64,000 nucleotides of DNA from Chloroflexota bacterium (GCA_016210565.1 JACQUA010000396.1:1-64000); one strand, 5' to 3'; numbered from the stretch's first letter, positions 10,897 to 19,337 are shown. Notes: generated from the sequence alone by a model not told the origin. A program made the numbers and translations.

Positions 10897-12003
10897 ATGC
10901 ATCGTATCGTCATTAAACTCGGCACCAACCTGCTCACGGCCGGTACCGACAGGCTGGACCTCCAGGTGATGTCCGGCATCGTCAGCCAGGTGGCCAGGCT
11001 GAAACAGCAGGGCATCGAGCAGGTGATCGTTTCTTCGGGCGCCATCGCTGCCGGCCGCCACAGGCTAGGGACGGGGACAGAGAGACGCGACGTTCCCTTC
11101 AAACAGGTGCTGGCCTCCGTCGGGCAGAGCCGCCTGATGTCCGCTTACGAGCAGCTTTTCGACTGGCACGGCGTCACGGTGGCCCAGGCACTGCTGACCA
11201 GGGCCGACCTTGCCGACCGGCACGGCTATTTGAACGCGAGGAACACGCTGCTCGCTTTGATGGAACTTGGGGTCATCGGCATCGTCAATGAGAATGATGT
11301 GGTGGCTATTGATGAAATCCGGGAGGCAAAGTTCGGGGACAACGACAATCTTTCCGCCATGGTGGCCAACCTGGTTGACGCCGATTTGCTGGTGATTCTC
11401 ACCGACATCGGCGGCCTTTATACCGCCGACCCCCACAAAGACCCGAAGGCGCAGCTAATACCCAGGGTTGAGGTCATCGACGCCGAACTGGAGCGTCTGG
11501 CGGGCGGCTCGGCCGACCACCGGGGGACCGGGGGCATGATTACCAAGCTGGAAGCGGCCAAGCTGGCCACGGCTTCCGGGGTCGCGGTGGTCATCACCAA
11601 TGGTTGCATCCCGGACGTGCTGATCAGGTTGGTGACGGGTGAAGCCATCGGCACCTACTTCCCGCCTACGGCCACCGCCCTGGAAAGCCGCCGGCGCTGG
11701 TTGCTCAGCGGCCTCGCCTCGCGGGGGAAGCTGGGCATTGACGACGGCGCGGGCAGGGCGTTAACCCGCCAGAACAAAAGCCTGCTTCCCGCCGGAGTTC
11801 AAAAGGTAGAAGGCCATTTTTCTCGGGGCGATACTGTTGAGATAGTCGATGCCGCCGGGAAGCGTATTGGGTACGGCGTCAGCAACTATGGCTGCGAAGA
11901 GGTCCGGGCCATCATGGGCAGCCATTCCGACAGGATCGCTTCCGTCCTGGGCCACGAGTACGGCGACGAGGTGGTGCACAAGAATAACCTGGTAATATTG
12001 TGA
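10897..12003 (+). CDS. proB: glutamate 5-kinase
   Basis: This enzyme carries out the first step of proline synthesis, phosphorylating glutamate to gamma-glutamyl phosphate. The product has 368 residues. An amino-acid-kinase domain is recognisable by [55 protein letters not shown] and the [16 protein letters not shown] lysine loop, followed by a C-terminal PUA domain (about residues 275-355). The C-terminus is [17 protein letters not shown]. The partner proA lies 2.9 kb downstream on the same strand; proBA genes are normally adjacent, so an island has been inserted. A decayed second copy of its 3' end is at 12723-12835. Confidence 0.97.
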   Translation: MHRIVIKLGTNLLTAGTDRLDLQVMSGIVSQVARLKQQGIEQVIVSSGAIAAGRHRLGTGTERRDVPFKQVLASVGQSRLMSAYEQLFDWHGVTVAQALLTRADLADRHGYLNARNTLLALMELGVIGIVNENDVVAIDEIREAKFGDNDNLSAMVANLVDADLLVILTDIGGLYTADPHKDPKAQLIPRVEVIDAELERLAGGSADHRGTGGMITKLEAAKLATASGVAVVITNGCIPDVLIRLVTGEAIGTYFPPTATALESRRRWLLSGLASRGKLGIDDGAGRALTRQNKSLLPAGVQKVEGHFSRGDTVEIVDAAGKRIGYGVSNYGCEEVRAIMGSHSDRIASVLGHEYGDEVVHKNNLVIL

Positions 12004-12040
12004 CCTTCTTCACTCCTCCCCGCACCTGACCTGCGATTCC

Positions 12041-12103
12041 CTTTTCCAGAAGCGCATCGAGGTCTTCAATGGCTTCACTCGAACAGACTACCTTCTGAGC
12101 CAT
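12041..12103 (-). pseudogene. ParE/RelE-type toxin remnant
   Basis: The first 18-20 codons read MAQKVVCSSEAIEDLDAL, matching the conserved N-terminus of RelE/ParE-family toxins. The similarity then stops and unrelated sequence runs into the proB stop codon. The start codon overlaps the end of the antitoxin gene at 12088-12276, the usual antitoxin-toxin coupling. The toxin body is missing, presumably deleted up to the proB end. Confidence 0.65.
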
Positions 12104-12276
12104 CTTGCCATTCGCTTCTCAACCTCTTCTTGTGAGTAAACCCTTCCCTCTGCCGCATCTTTCAAGCCGCGCTCGATCTTTTGAAGGACATAAAGATGAT
12201 ATTGGACATCTTCCAGCGAACAACCATTTGGTAAGCGAGCGAGAAGTCTGCTAACTTCCTCTTTTGCTGTTTCCAT
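12088..12276 (-). CDS. antitoxin of a truncated ParE/RelE-type module
   Basis: This is a 62-residue acidic and basic helical protein (METAKEEVSRLLARLPNGCSL through VYSQEEVEKRMARWLRR). It resembles short antitoxins that precede ParE/RelE toxins, where the VYSQEEV..RMARWL tail is typical. AGGGG lies upstream of the ATG. It overlaps the toxin remnant by 16 nt. The antitoxin reads intact while its toxin is cut short, so the module is probably inactive as an addiction system. Confidence 0.65.
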   Translation of the reverse strand: METAKEEVSRLLARLPNGCSLEDVQYHLYVLQKIERGLKDAAEGRVYSQEEVEKRMARWLRR

Positions 12277-12448
12277 ATCTTTTCCCCTGTTGAATATGAA
12301 AAGATTATATTATTTTGAAGGTTAACATGCGGAACATGTTTTTTGAGGCGTGACGGAAAATGCGGAAACCTGGAAACACGCGGGCGGGCGTGTTGACGGT
12401 AACTCTGTTTTGTCATATCATTGACAGCCAGAGGCAAATGGGTCACCC

Positions 12449-12683
12449 ATGGTTGAAAGAATAACCGTCAATCCGTCCGACCTCGGTGCTAAACCCCGTT
12501 ATCGGGGGGACAAAAATACCTGTGGAGTTCATACTCAAACTGCGTGCCTCCGGCCTCACTGTGGGCGAAATACTTCAGGACTATTCCCATCTTGCCAAAG
12601 AAGATATCCCCGACTCCCTTGAGTACGACGCCACAGCACTGAAGAACAAAATAATAGTCGAACTTGAAGCTGCCAGCGCATGA
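12449..12683 (+). pseudogene. DUF433 (VapB45-like) antitoxin, frameshifted
   Basis: From the ATG at 12449 the frame reads MVERITVNPSDLGAKPRYRG. The family continuation GGTKIPVEFILKLRASGLTVGEILQDYSHL...DIPDSLEYDA is found one nucleotide out of phase, from about 12500 to the stop at 12683. The two pieces together make one complete DUF433 protein of about 77 residues. The likely lesion is in the G-rich run near 12508-12513. No PIN-like toxin follows. A translational frameshift is possible but less likely than decay. Confidence 0.75.
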
Positions 12684-12722
12684 AATGCGCCAGCGCGCCG
12701 TGCTATGAGCAGCATTTGCATG

Positions 12723-12835
12723 GAGATCTGAGCCATTACATGTTTGTGGGCAGCCATCCCGGACAAAGCCCTTCTGTCCCAGGCAACGAATATGGCGACG
12801 ACGTAGTGCACAAGAACAACCTGGTTGTCCTGTGA
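12723..12835 (+). pseudogene. proB: duplicated 3' end of proB
   Basis: The last 28 codons read [28 protein letters not shown] plus a stop, in parallel with the proB C-terminus [28 protein letters not shown]. Nucleotide similarity extends upstream to about 12723 with a small insertion. There is no start codon and no upstream proB sequence. It lies 720 bp downstream of the intact gene, on the same strand, with toxin-antitoxin debris between them. It is probably the displaced original gene end, or a recombination scar. Confidence 0.85.
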
Positions 12836-12944
12836 AAAGCCGCACCGACAAACCGCGTAGCAGTTCGAGAGGGCTCGTGAAGATGCTCACGCGATATTCC
12901 GCTGCCGCGGTGTGCGCTCACAATATTCTGTTCGGAGGTGCCAT

Positions 12945-13976
12945 ATGCTCTTCTATTTGGCAGAAGTTAACAAGACGGAGATTCAGCCCGTCAAAGGAGG
13001 CTCGCTGGCCGGGATTGGGTGGAATGAAAAGGATCTGGAGAATCTCGTGGCCGGAAACATAACGACTATCATCCCTGAAAGCCAGCTCATGGTTTTGGAT
13101 CAAGAGAAGCCGGGAAAAGAGGCGGCTGACATCTACGCACTGGATAAGAACGGAGATCTGCATATATTCGAACTGAAAAGATGGAAAGCAGACAAAGAGA
13201 ATCTGCTTCAAGTACTCAGATACGGCCAGATCTACGGGCAATATTCCTATGAGGATCTCCAAGATATGCTGAGAAAGTACGAAGGAAGCAAGGAACTTGA
13301 GCTAGCGACAAAGCACTACGAGTATTTCAGCGAATCGCTCAAGGCTAAGCTGGCAACGTCCGACTTCAACCGGGAACAGCATTTTGTCGTGGTAACGAAT
13401 GGCATTGATGCAGATACTAGAAACGCTATCAAGTATTGGCAGCACAAGGGTCTCAAAATAGAAAGCCTTATATACAGGGTCTATTCTGTTGGCGGGAAGA
13501 ATATCTTAGAGTTCAACCCCTACAATCCTGAAGGCGAAGTAATTCCTGAAGGGGAAGAGGGATATTTCGTGGTCAACACGAATCTGACGTGGAGCACGGA
13601 GGACTACAAGGACATGCTCACACAGCACAAGGCGGCCGCATGGGGAAGACCCAAGGGGGGCATCAAGCGCATCAAGAAGGGGGACACGGTTTTCCTATAC
13701 CATAATCGTGTCGGTGTGATCGCATACGGCAGAACATCGGATGATTACAAACGGACCACCCACGCTAAGAAGAAACTTGACGAGTACTTTGTGCCAGTCC
13801 AATTTGACTGGCAAGTGGACCCGGACACAGCGCCTGAAAAAGCTGTTCACGCCCGGGAAATCTATCAGAAGCTCGGAGCCCAGTACTCGTTCCATCACAC
13901 CGTGTTCTCCATTCCCGAGAAAGCGGCTAAGGGCATCATGGAATTGGCTGACACTAAGAAGGAGGGCATCGCCTAA
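12945..13976 (+). CDS. NucS/DUF91-like nuclease fused to an EVE/PUA-like domain
   Basis: The product has 343 residues. GGAGG about 6 nt before the ATG at 12945 fixes the start; the frame itself is open from 12912. The N-terminal half looks like a PD-(D/E)XK nuclease of the DUF91/NucS type: WNEKDLENLVAGN, then ADIYALDKNGDLHIFELKR, with candidate catalytic residues D62, E76 and K78 and a following QVLRYGQ helix. The C-terminal part (about residues 210-340) contains GYFVVNTNLTW, KAAAWGRPKGGIKRIKKGDTVFLYH and VGVIAYGR, resembling EVE/PUA-like modified-base-binding folds. Such a fusion suggests modification-dependent DNA cleavage. Base composition is poorer in GC than in proB and proA, consistent with transfer. 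Confidence 0.65.
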   Translation: MLFYLAEVNKTEIQPVKGGSLAGIGWNEKDLENLVAGNITTIIPESQLMVLDQEKPGKEAADIYALDKNGDLHIFELKRWKADKENLLQVLRYGQIYGQYSYEDLQDMLRKYEGSKELELATKHYEYFSESLKAKLATSDFNREQHFVVVTNGIDADTRNAIKYWQHKGLKIESLIYRVYSVGGKNILEFNPYNPEGEVIPEGEEGYFVVNTNLTWSTEDYKDMLTQHKAAAWGRPKGGIKRIKKGDTVFLYHNRVGVIAYGRTSDDYKRTTHAKKKLDEYFVPVQFDWQVDPDTAPEKAVHAREIYQKLGAQYSFHHTVFSIPEKAAKGIMELADTKKEGIA

Positions 13977-14028
13977 TATCGTTGGCCGAACATTGCTGTA
14001 GGCATGACTCACAGCGACGAGAAAGAAG

Positions 14029-14163
14029 ATGCCCGATACCATGGACGTACGGGGACTGTCTGAAGAAGATGTCAAGTTTGTTCGGAAGCTGGTGGAGGAC
14101 CTCAGAGCGAAAGCGAACATACAGAAACGGAAGGCAGGAGAAGACACAGACTTGGCAGTCTAG
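14029..14163 (+). CDS. small antitoxin-like protein (44 aa)
   Basis: The short frame reads MPDTMDVRGLSEEDVKFVRKL and continues VEDLRAKANIQKRKAGEDTDLAV. The VRGLSEEDVKFVRKLVEDLR core resembles small bacterial antitoxins of the pattern 'hxxLPEEDVELVxxFVExLR'. A GA-rich site (GAGAAAGAAG) precedes the ATG. No toxin gene follows within the next 100 bp. It lies between the nuclease fusion and the DUF4760-like gene in the proB-proA island. Confidence 0.5.
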   Translation: MPDTMDVRGLSEEDVKFVRKLVEDLRAKANIQKRKAGEDTDLAV

Positions 14164-14274
14164 CCACAGTCCTTCCCCTATCGCGACGGACGCTAGAGTT
14201 TTGGGAAGTGGCGATAGGCTTGACGTTAATCTTTCAGGCCCCATGAATGCACCCTGGGGGAAAGGCGGCCACCA

Positions 14275-14790
14275 ATGGAACAGACCAGCATGATTGTCAA
14301 TGTGGCAACGGGAGTCACGGCCTTTGCGACCGTAGGCCTGGCAATATTTGCTTTGGTGCAGTGGCAAAGCCTTCGGAAGTCGGTGGAGGAATCCGCGAAA
14401 GCGCGTTCAGCCTCAGTTCTGCTTGAGATTTACGACCTCATGCAGGACCTAAGGCCAAAATGGCACCAAGTATATGCGTATCCAGACGACTTTAAATCCT
14501 GGAACGATAGCCAACGTGCCGTGGCGGACCAGGTTGGAGCGGGACTCCAAAACATTTCTTATCTTTGCTTACAAGGCCTGCTAGATCCGCGCTATGTGAT
14601 AGACAATTGGGCGGGAACTTTCGTGAGATGCTGGAACAAGCTTGAGAAGTTCATAAAGGACTATCGTGTTCAGGCCGGTGAGCCGGCGGAACTGGAAGAA
14701 GGCGCATTTCAGCGCAAGGATTTTGAGTTGTTTGCGAAGCAATGCCAGGGATCTTACCCCGTTGAAATTTCCCCCGCGCCAACTTGGTGA
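14275..14790 (+). CDS. membrane-anchored DUF4760-like protein
   Basis: The product has 171 residues. One N-terminal transmembrane helix (about residues 6-28, IVNVATGVTAFATVGLAIFAL) is followed by a cytoplasmic helical domain with VLLEIYDLMQDLRPKWHQVY and a C-terminal IDNWAGTFVRCWNKLEKFI segment. This matches the general layout of DUF4760 proteins, which have no established function. It is the last gene of the accessory island before proA. Translation may start at 14275 or at the ATG at 14290. No catalytic residues are evident. Confidence 0.6.
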   Translation: MEQTSMIVNVATGVTAFATVGLAIFALVQWQSLRKSVEESAKARSASVLLEIYDLMQDLRPKWHQVYAYPDDFKSWNDSQRAVADQVGAGLQNISYLCLQGLLDPRYVIDNWAGTFVRCWNKLEKFIKDYRVQAGEPAELEEGAFQRKDFELFAKQCQGSYPVEISPAPTW

Positions 14791-14874
14791 AATAGAACAG
14801 TGTTTAAGAGTGCGGTGGTTAGGCTAACGGTGGCTTCTTCAATCAAATATTTGCTATTTTGCGCCGAGAACCCC

Positions 14875-16149
14875 ATGAACAATCGAAACGAATATCTCGA
14901 AACCAAAGCTCAGGCTGCCCGGGCGGCGGCGAAGAAGCTGGCGTTTACGCCTACGGCGGTCAAGAACCAGGCGCTGCTGAATATCGCCGAAGCCCTGACG
15001 AAAAGGCAGGACGAAATCCTTACCGCCAACCGGCAGGACTATGCCGAGGGCGAGGCAGGGGGAATGGGCGCGGCCATGCTCGACCGCCTGATGCTGAACC
15101 CGGCCCGGCTCCAGGGCATGGCGGCCGACGTGAAGACCGTCGCCGCCCTCACCGACCCGGTGGGGGAGGTGTTCGACATGAGGACGCTGCCCAACGGGCT
15201 GCAAATCGGCAAGAAGCGGGTCCCCCTGGGCGTCGTCGGCGCCATTTACGAAAGCCGCCCGAACGTGACCGTCGACATCTCTTCGCTCTGCCTCAAGTCC
15301 GGCAACGCCGTCATCCTCCGGGGCGGCAGCGAGACTATCAGGTCCAACCTGGCGCTGGTGGCCGTCGTCGTGGACGCCTGCGCAGGAGCCGGTCTTCCCG
15401 CCGGTGCGGCGCAGTTCGTAGACAATCCCGATAGGGCGCTGGTGGGCCAGTTGCTCCGCATGAGGGAATACGTCGACCTCATCATCCCGCGGGGCGGGGC
15501 CGACCTCATCCGCTTTGTGGCGGAAAACGCCCGCATGCCGGTCATCACCGGCGGGATAGGGGTCTGTCATACCTATGTCGACAAGGGCGCCGATATCCGT
15601 AAGGCGGCCGCCATCATCTATAACGCCAAGGTGCAGCGTCCGACCGTCTGCAACGCCCTGGATACCGTCCTCATCCACTCGTCTATCGCCAGCGACGGCC
15701 TCCCGCAGATCGCATCGGAGCTCGGGAAGGCCGGGGTTGAGTTGCACTGCGATGAACGTTCCCGCAGCCTGTTGACAGGCGTTCCCTCCCTGAAGGTCAC
15801 GCCCGCCACCGAGCAGGACTGGGGCAAGGAATTCCTGGCGCTCATCGCGGCTATCAAGGTGGTAGACTCCCTGGACGAGGCCATAGAACACATCGACAAA
15901 TACGGGTCAGGCCATTCCGAAGCCATCGTGACCGAGAACTATACCGCCGCCCAGCGTTTCCTGAACGAGGTGGATGCTGCCGCGGTCTACGTCAATGCCA
16001 GTACGCGCTTCACCGATGGCGGACAGTTCGGCCTGGGAGCGGAGGTCGGTATCAGCACCCAGAAGATGCACGCCCGGGGTCCTATGGGGTTGAAAGAGCT
16101 TACCAGCTACAAATGGATTATCTATGGGAATGGGCAGGTGAGGGAGTAG
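14875..16149 (+). CDS. proA: gamma-glutamyl phosphate reductase
   Basis: The second enzyme of proline synthesis reduces gamma-glutamyl phosphate to glutamate semialdehyde with NADPH. The product has 424 residues, normal size. Aldehyde-dehydrogenase-fold landmarks are PLGVVGAIYESRPNVTVD, LRGGSETIRSN, the catalytic-cysteine segment KVQRPTVCNALDT and the C-terminal DGGQFGLGAEVGISTQK with ARGPMGLKELTSYKW. The frame is open from 14800, but the ATG at 14875 gives the family N-terminus (NNRNEYLETKAQAARAAAKKLA). It is separated from proB by the island, so it probably needs its own promoter. Confidence 0.97.
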   Translation: MNNRNEYLETKAQAARAAAKKLAFTPTAVKNQALLNIAEALTKRQDEILTANRQDYAEGEAGGMGAAMLDRLMLNPARLQGMAADVKTVAALTDPVGEVFDMRTLPNGLQIGKKRVPLGVVGAIYESRPNVTVDISSLCLKSGNAVILRGGSETIRSNLALVAVVVDACAGAGLPAGAAQFVDNPDRALVGQLLRMREYVDLIIPRGGADLIRFVAENARMPVITGGIGVCHTYVDKGADIRKAAAIIYNAKVQRPTVCNALDTVLIHSSIASDGLPQIASELGKAGVELHCDERSRSLLTGVPSLKVTPATEQDWGKEFLALIAAIKVVDSLDEAIEHIDKYGSGHSEAIVTENYTAAQRFLNEVDAAAVYVNASTRFTDGGQFGLGAEVGISTQKMHARGPMGLKELTSYKWIIYGNGQVRE

Positions 16150-16260
16150 TGAGTAATGAGTAATGAGTAATGAGTAATGAGTAGCGTGTAGCAGAGTAGG
16201 GTGGGTTAAGCGCAAAGGGGGTGGGGATTGCGGGGCGGTTGCGCGAACCCACCGGGGGCA
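16148..16260. repeat. TGAGTAA microsatellite and GTAGGGTGGGTTAAGC repeat
   Basis: Starting at the proA stop codon, the unit GAGTAAT is iterated about four times (16148-16186), placing TAG, TGA and TAA stops in several frames. It is followed by a copy of the GTAGGGTGGGTTAAGC family (about 16196-16258), whose downstream arm contains TTGCGCGAACCCACC. Confidence 0.8.
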
Positions 16261-16402
16261 GTAGCCAGTAGCCTCGCACCACCGCCGCCCGCCGCACCCC
16301 CGTGTCCGGCGGTCGCCAGTCGGCTACCGGCGGGGTGCGGAATCTTCAATCTGGAACATTCTGGAACAAATATCTACGCTGCCGACTCAAGAGGGGTGCG
16401 TT

Positions 16403-16990
16403 TTGCCTTTCTGCCCAAAATGCCGGTACGAGTTCGAAGACTGGGCGAAGGCGTGCTCCGATTGTGGTCTGGATCTCGTGGATGAACTGCAGCCACGTCG
16501 TGGCCGTGTTGCCTCGCATGACAATCCCCGCCTTGACAACCTCGTAACCATCGCGTCGTTCTCTCATCCGGAAGAAGCTCACGTCGTCTCGGCAAGACTG
16601 GAATCCGAAGGTATCTGGTCTTTTGTGGCTGACGAATACACTGTTACCGCCAACTGGCTATATTCAAATGCTATTGGCGGCGTCAAGGTGAAGGTGCGGG
16701 AGTCGGATGCGGCATCGGCAGCGCAGGTCCTTTTTGTCAAACAAGAATTCCCCCAGGCCAGTCCCGGTGACAGCGACGTCTGTCCCAAATGCAATTCAGC
16801 CGCCATCCACTACGAGACCTTTCACCTCCGTCCGGTATTCATATGCTGGTTGCTGGCGCTGCTCGTGCTCGGGAACGGGGCTTTCGTGATTCCAATCCTG
16901 AAGAGGAGATGGAGATGCAACAGTTGCGGGCACGAGTGGAGAGACGGAAGCCGCGCCGGTCAGCCGAAGACAGGAGCGAGTAGCCAGTAG
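16403..16990 (+). CDS. zinc-ribbon/DUF2007 membrane protein
   Basis: The product has 195 residues. An N-terminal zinc ribbon (CPKC...CSDC, residues 4-21) is followed by a DUF2007-type signal-transducing domain (LVTIASFSHPEEAHVVSARLE through VKVKVRESDAASAAQVL). A second pair of zinc-binding cysteines (CPKCNSAAIHY) precedes one membrane helix (about residues 147-166, FICWLLALLVLGNGAFVIPI), and a third CNSCGHEW cluster closes the ribbon after it. The start is TTG, with GAGGGG about 7 nt upstream. DUF2007 proteins are commonly linked to PII-like or unknown sensing roles. The function here is unknown. Confidence 0.75.
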   Translation: MPFCPKCRYEFEDWAKACSDCGLDLVDELQPRRGRVASHDNPRLDNLVTIASFSHPEEAHVVSARLESEGIWSFVADEYTVTANWLYSNAIGGVKVKVRESDAASAAQVLFVKQEFPQASPGDSDVCPKCNSAAIHYETFHLRPVFICWLLALLVLGNGAFVIPILKRRWRCNSCGHEWRDGSRAGQPKTGASSQ

Positions 16991-17134
16991 CGAGTAGTCA
17001 CTAGCCCGCACCGCCGCCCGCGCTAGTCGGCACCCGCCCTTCGGCCGGGCGGGGAATCTTCCAATCTTGAATCTTCGAATTCGACCGGGGCGGGGAATCT
17101 TCAATCTGCAATCTGGAATCTGCGAATCCTTCTG

Positions 17135-17164
17135 TTGACGGCAGAACAAAGAAGGCTATATAAT
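17135..17164 (+). promoter_or_regulatory. sigma70-type promoter for the SWIM gene leader
   Basis: TTGACG (17135-17140) and TATAAT (17159-17164) are separated by 18 nt, close to consensus. The expected transcript begins at about 17171, giving a leader of about 120 nt with a short reading frame and a terminator hairpin before the SWIM zinc-finger gene. Confidence 0.65.
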
Positions 17165-17196
17165 CGGAGTGATGGAAGCAATACTGGCAGGGCAAA

Positions 17197-17238
17197 ATGG
17201 CTAACGGGGAGGTTAACACCCTGGAAATGTACTTTTGA
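17197..17238 (+). CDS. possible 13-residue leader peptide
   Basis: The ATG at 17197 opens the frame MANGEVNTLEMYF and stops at the first base of the terminator stem. There is a GGCAGGG purine stretch about 5 nt upstream. Its placement directly before a hairpin is what a ribosome-controlled attenuator would look like, but the peptide has no run of one amino acid. It could be coincidental. Confidence 0.35.
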   Translation: MANGEVNTLEMYF

Positions 17239-17276
17239 ACAGGCGTCCCGATTAACATCGGGGCGCCTGTTTTCTT
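17238..17276 (+). terminator. intrinsic terminator/attenuator hairpin before the SWIM gene
   Basis: AACAGGCGTCCCGAT and ATCGGGGCGCCTGTT form a strong 15-bp stem (one mismatch, at C17248-G17260) around a 4-nt loop (TAAC), followed by TTTCTTTTC. It stands between a good promoter and the SWIM gene start, so it would block the gene unless read through. This suggests conditional expression. Confidence 0.7.
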
Positions 17277-17291
17277 TTCAGGAGGTTACAA

Positions 17292-17549
17292 ATGCAATCC
17301 AGTCTGATCGGGAAGATCGAAAAGGCCAAGCGGTATGCGGAAGAGAAGAACCGGGTAACCTTCCAGAGCTTCAGCCTGAAGTTCCGCGGCGAGCACAACA
17401 ACTACCTGGTCACCTATAACCTCGGCGTCTGGCATTGCACCTGCGCCTTCTTCGACAAGTGGAATACCTGCAGTCACACCATGGCCATGGAGCGGATCAT
17501 GGGCCCGATGCTAGCGGAGCAAGAAACGGAAACCCTGGGCGTGGGGTGA
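17292..17549 (+). CDS. small SWIM zinc-finger protein
   Basis: The product has 85 residues. The central motif WHCTCAFFDKWNTCSHTMAME matches the SWIM zinc-finger pattern CxC...CxH, used in other proteins for DNA or protein binding. The N-terminal part (IEKAKRYAEEKNRVTFQSFSLKFRGEHNNYLVTY) forms the beta strands that precede SWIM fingers. An ideal AGGAGG site lies about 8 nt before the ATG. It is a stand-alone gene under an apparent leader/terminator control element. The function is unknown. Confidence 0.8.
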   Translation: MQSSLIGKIEKAKRYAEEKNRVTFQSFSLKFRGEHNNYLVTYNLGVWHCTCAFFDKWNTCSHTMAMERIMGPMLAEQETETLGVG

Positions 17550-17800
17550 GGGGGAACAGAATTCAGAATTCACCACCCGGAGTAACCCACCATGCTCCCG
17601 TTGGCCAAGCTGCCGTCGATGAGAGGCGCCGCACGGCATCCCTCTGAGCCAGCTAAGCCCGCTATCCCGGGCAAGCGGGCAACCACGCCGGAATCCCCCT
17701 GACCTTAATCCCAGTTTATGTATGCCCTGTCCGTCCGATTCACTCCCCCCCGATGAATCGGGACGGCTACAACCCCACCCGGCGCGTGCGTAATCCGGGA
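17550..17800. other. spacer between SWIM gene and folC, nothing recognised
   Basis: The two flanking genes converge on this 250-bp spacer. It contains some GC-rich inverted pairs (around 17657-17700) but no T-tract terminator, no gene and no RNA motif that I can name. Confidence 0.4.
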
Positions 17801-19132
17801 TTATTGCGGGGCGACCTGGTCCAGGTAGGCGATGGTCTCACCGACGACGAAAAGCGAGCCGGTGGCCACCACCAGGTCCCTGAGATCGGACACCGAGAGG
17901 GCATATTTGACAGCGTCGGCTACCGAGGTCTCCACTTTGGCCTGTATCCGGTAGGTCGCGAACTCGGCTTCCAGCTTCTTCGGGTCCATCGCCCTGGGAT
18001 GTTTGGCGCGGGTGACGATGACCGTGTCGGCGATTCCCGCCAGCTCTTCCACCATTCCGTGGATGTCCTTGTCTAACGATGTCCCCATAATGATGATTAA
18101 TTTCTCATACCTGAAGGACTTTCCGATGGCCTCCCTCAGGCGGGCCATGGACTGGGCATTGTGGGCGCCATCCGCAACCACCAGCGGCCGCCGGAGCAAT
18201 ATCTGAAGCCGCCCCGGCCAGTACACGCGCGCCAGGCCGGTGGCCATGCTCTGCGGGCTAATGGCCGGATAGTCATGAGACAGTACTTCCAGCGCGGTAA
18301 CCGCCGTCGTAGCATTCTCCAGTTGGTGCCCGCCCAGCAGAGGAATGATCAGATTGTACGTCGCTTCCTGGGTGGTCACCTGGAAATACTGAGACCGCAT
18401 GTTGGCTTTCCTCAATTGCCAGGTTACGTCAACGCCGACTTTGGTCAGCCTGGCCTTCTTGTCCTTGCAAACATCCTCGATAACCTTCATGGCTTCGTCC
18501 GGCTGTGGAGCGCTGACCACCTTGCTGCCCTTCTTTATTATCCCGGCCTTCTCGGCGGCTATCTTCGCGATGGTGTTGCCCAGTATCTGAGTGTGGTCCA
18601 GACTGATGGGAGCAAGAACGCAGACTTCCGGCTGCACCAGGTTGGTGGCATCCAGCCTTCCACCTAATCCGGCTTCGATGACTTGAAACTGTACCTTCTT
18701 GCTCTTAAAATAGGTGAAAGCCATCGCCGTAAGGACTTCAAAGGTGGTTAGCTTGCCGTGGCCCTTCTGCCGGTCGGTGTGTTCCACGTGGGGCTGGATA
18801 GTCTTGACCAGGCCGGTGAACTCATCTTCGGTTATGAAGTTGTCGTCTACTTTGAACCGTTCCCTTATCGAAAGGAGGTGCGGAGAAGTAAAGAGACCCG
18901 TGACAAAACCCGAGGACGAAAGCGCCGACGCCATCATGGCCGCGGTGCTGCCTTTGCCTTTGGTACCTGCGATGTGGATGGATTTTGCCGCCAGGTGGGG
19001 ATTGCCCAGCCTGTCCAGCAGGGTTTCCATTCGTTTCAGATCATAGTTTTCCGGGGTGTAGGCCGCCGGGACTTTCTCGTAGTCGGTAAGCCCCAGAACG
19101 TAGTCTACAGCTTGCTTATAGTCCATGGCCAT
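17801..19132 (-). CDS. folC: bifunctional folylpolyglutamate/dihydrofolate synthase
   Basis: This Mur-ligase-family enzyme adds glutamate to dihydropteroate and folates. The product has about 443 residues. It has the nucleotide-binding loop HIAGTKGKGSTAAMMAS, the FTSPHLLSIRERFKV segment, ISLDHTQILGNTIAKIAAEKAGI and, in the C-terminal domain, WPGRLQILLRRPLVVADGAHNAQSM. The open frame begins with a TTG at 19147, but the ATG at 19130-19132 (or the one two codons later) has better placement relative to AAGGCAGGA. The gene faces the SWIM gene and is divergent from rsmI. Confidence 0.95.
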   Translation of the reverse strand: MAMDYKQAVDYVLGLTDYEKVPAAYTPENYDLKRMETLLDRLGNPHLAAKSIHIAGTKGKGSTAAMMASALSSSGFVTGLFTSPHLLSIRERFKVDDNFITEDEFTGLVKTIQPHVEHTDRQKGHGKLTTFEVLTAMAFTYFKSKKVQFQVIEAGLGGRLDATNLVQPEVCVLAPISLDHTQILGNTIAKIAAEKAGIIKKGSKVVSAPQPDEAMKVIEDVCKDKKARLTKVGVDVTWQLRKANMRSQYFQVTTQEATYNLIIPLLGGHQLENATTAVTALEVLSHDYPAISPQSMATGLARVYWPGRLQILLRRPLVVADGAHNAQSMARLREAIGKSFRYEKLIIIMGTSLDKDIHGMVEELAGIADTVIVTRAKHPRAMDPKKLEAEFATYRIQAKVETSVADAVKYALSVSDLRDLVVATGSLFVVGETIAYLDQVAPQ

Positions 19133-19337
19133 GTTCCTGCCTTTCAAACAGAAATCTCCTTGATATGACCACCCTCGCTCTCACCCTTGCCGACGCCTTA
19201 TATTGTACACTAGCGGAATCTAAATTAAAAGGGGTTCAAGGTAAATATGGGTAAATATTTTTGCCAGAAGAATCCAGAAGCGCCAATGCATGCGGCGCTC
19301 CCGGACTCTGGATTCCGCTCGGAAAAGGAGTCCTGAA

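Noticed and set aside
14854-15891. A 345-codon frame antisense to proA
   Set aside because: It is a mirror of a high-GC coding gene with unmistakable ProA motifs; no independent evidence supports expression.
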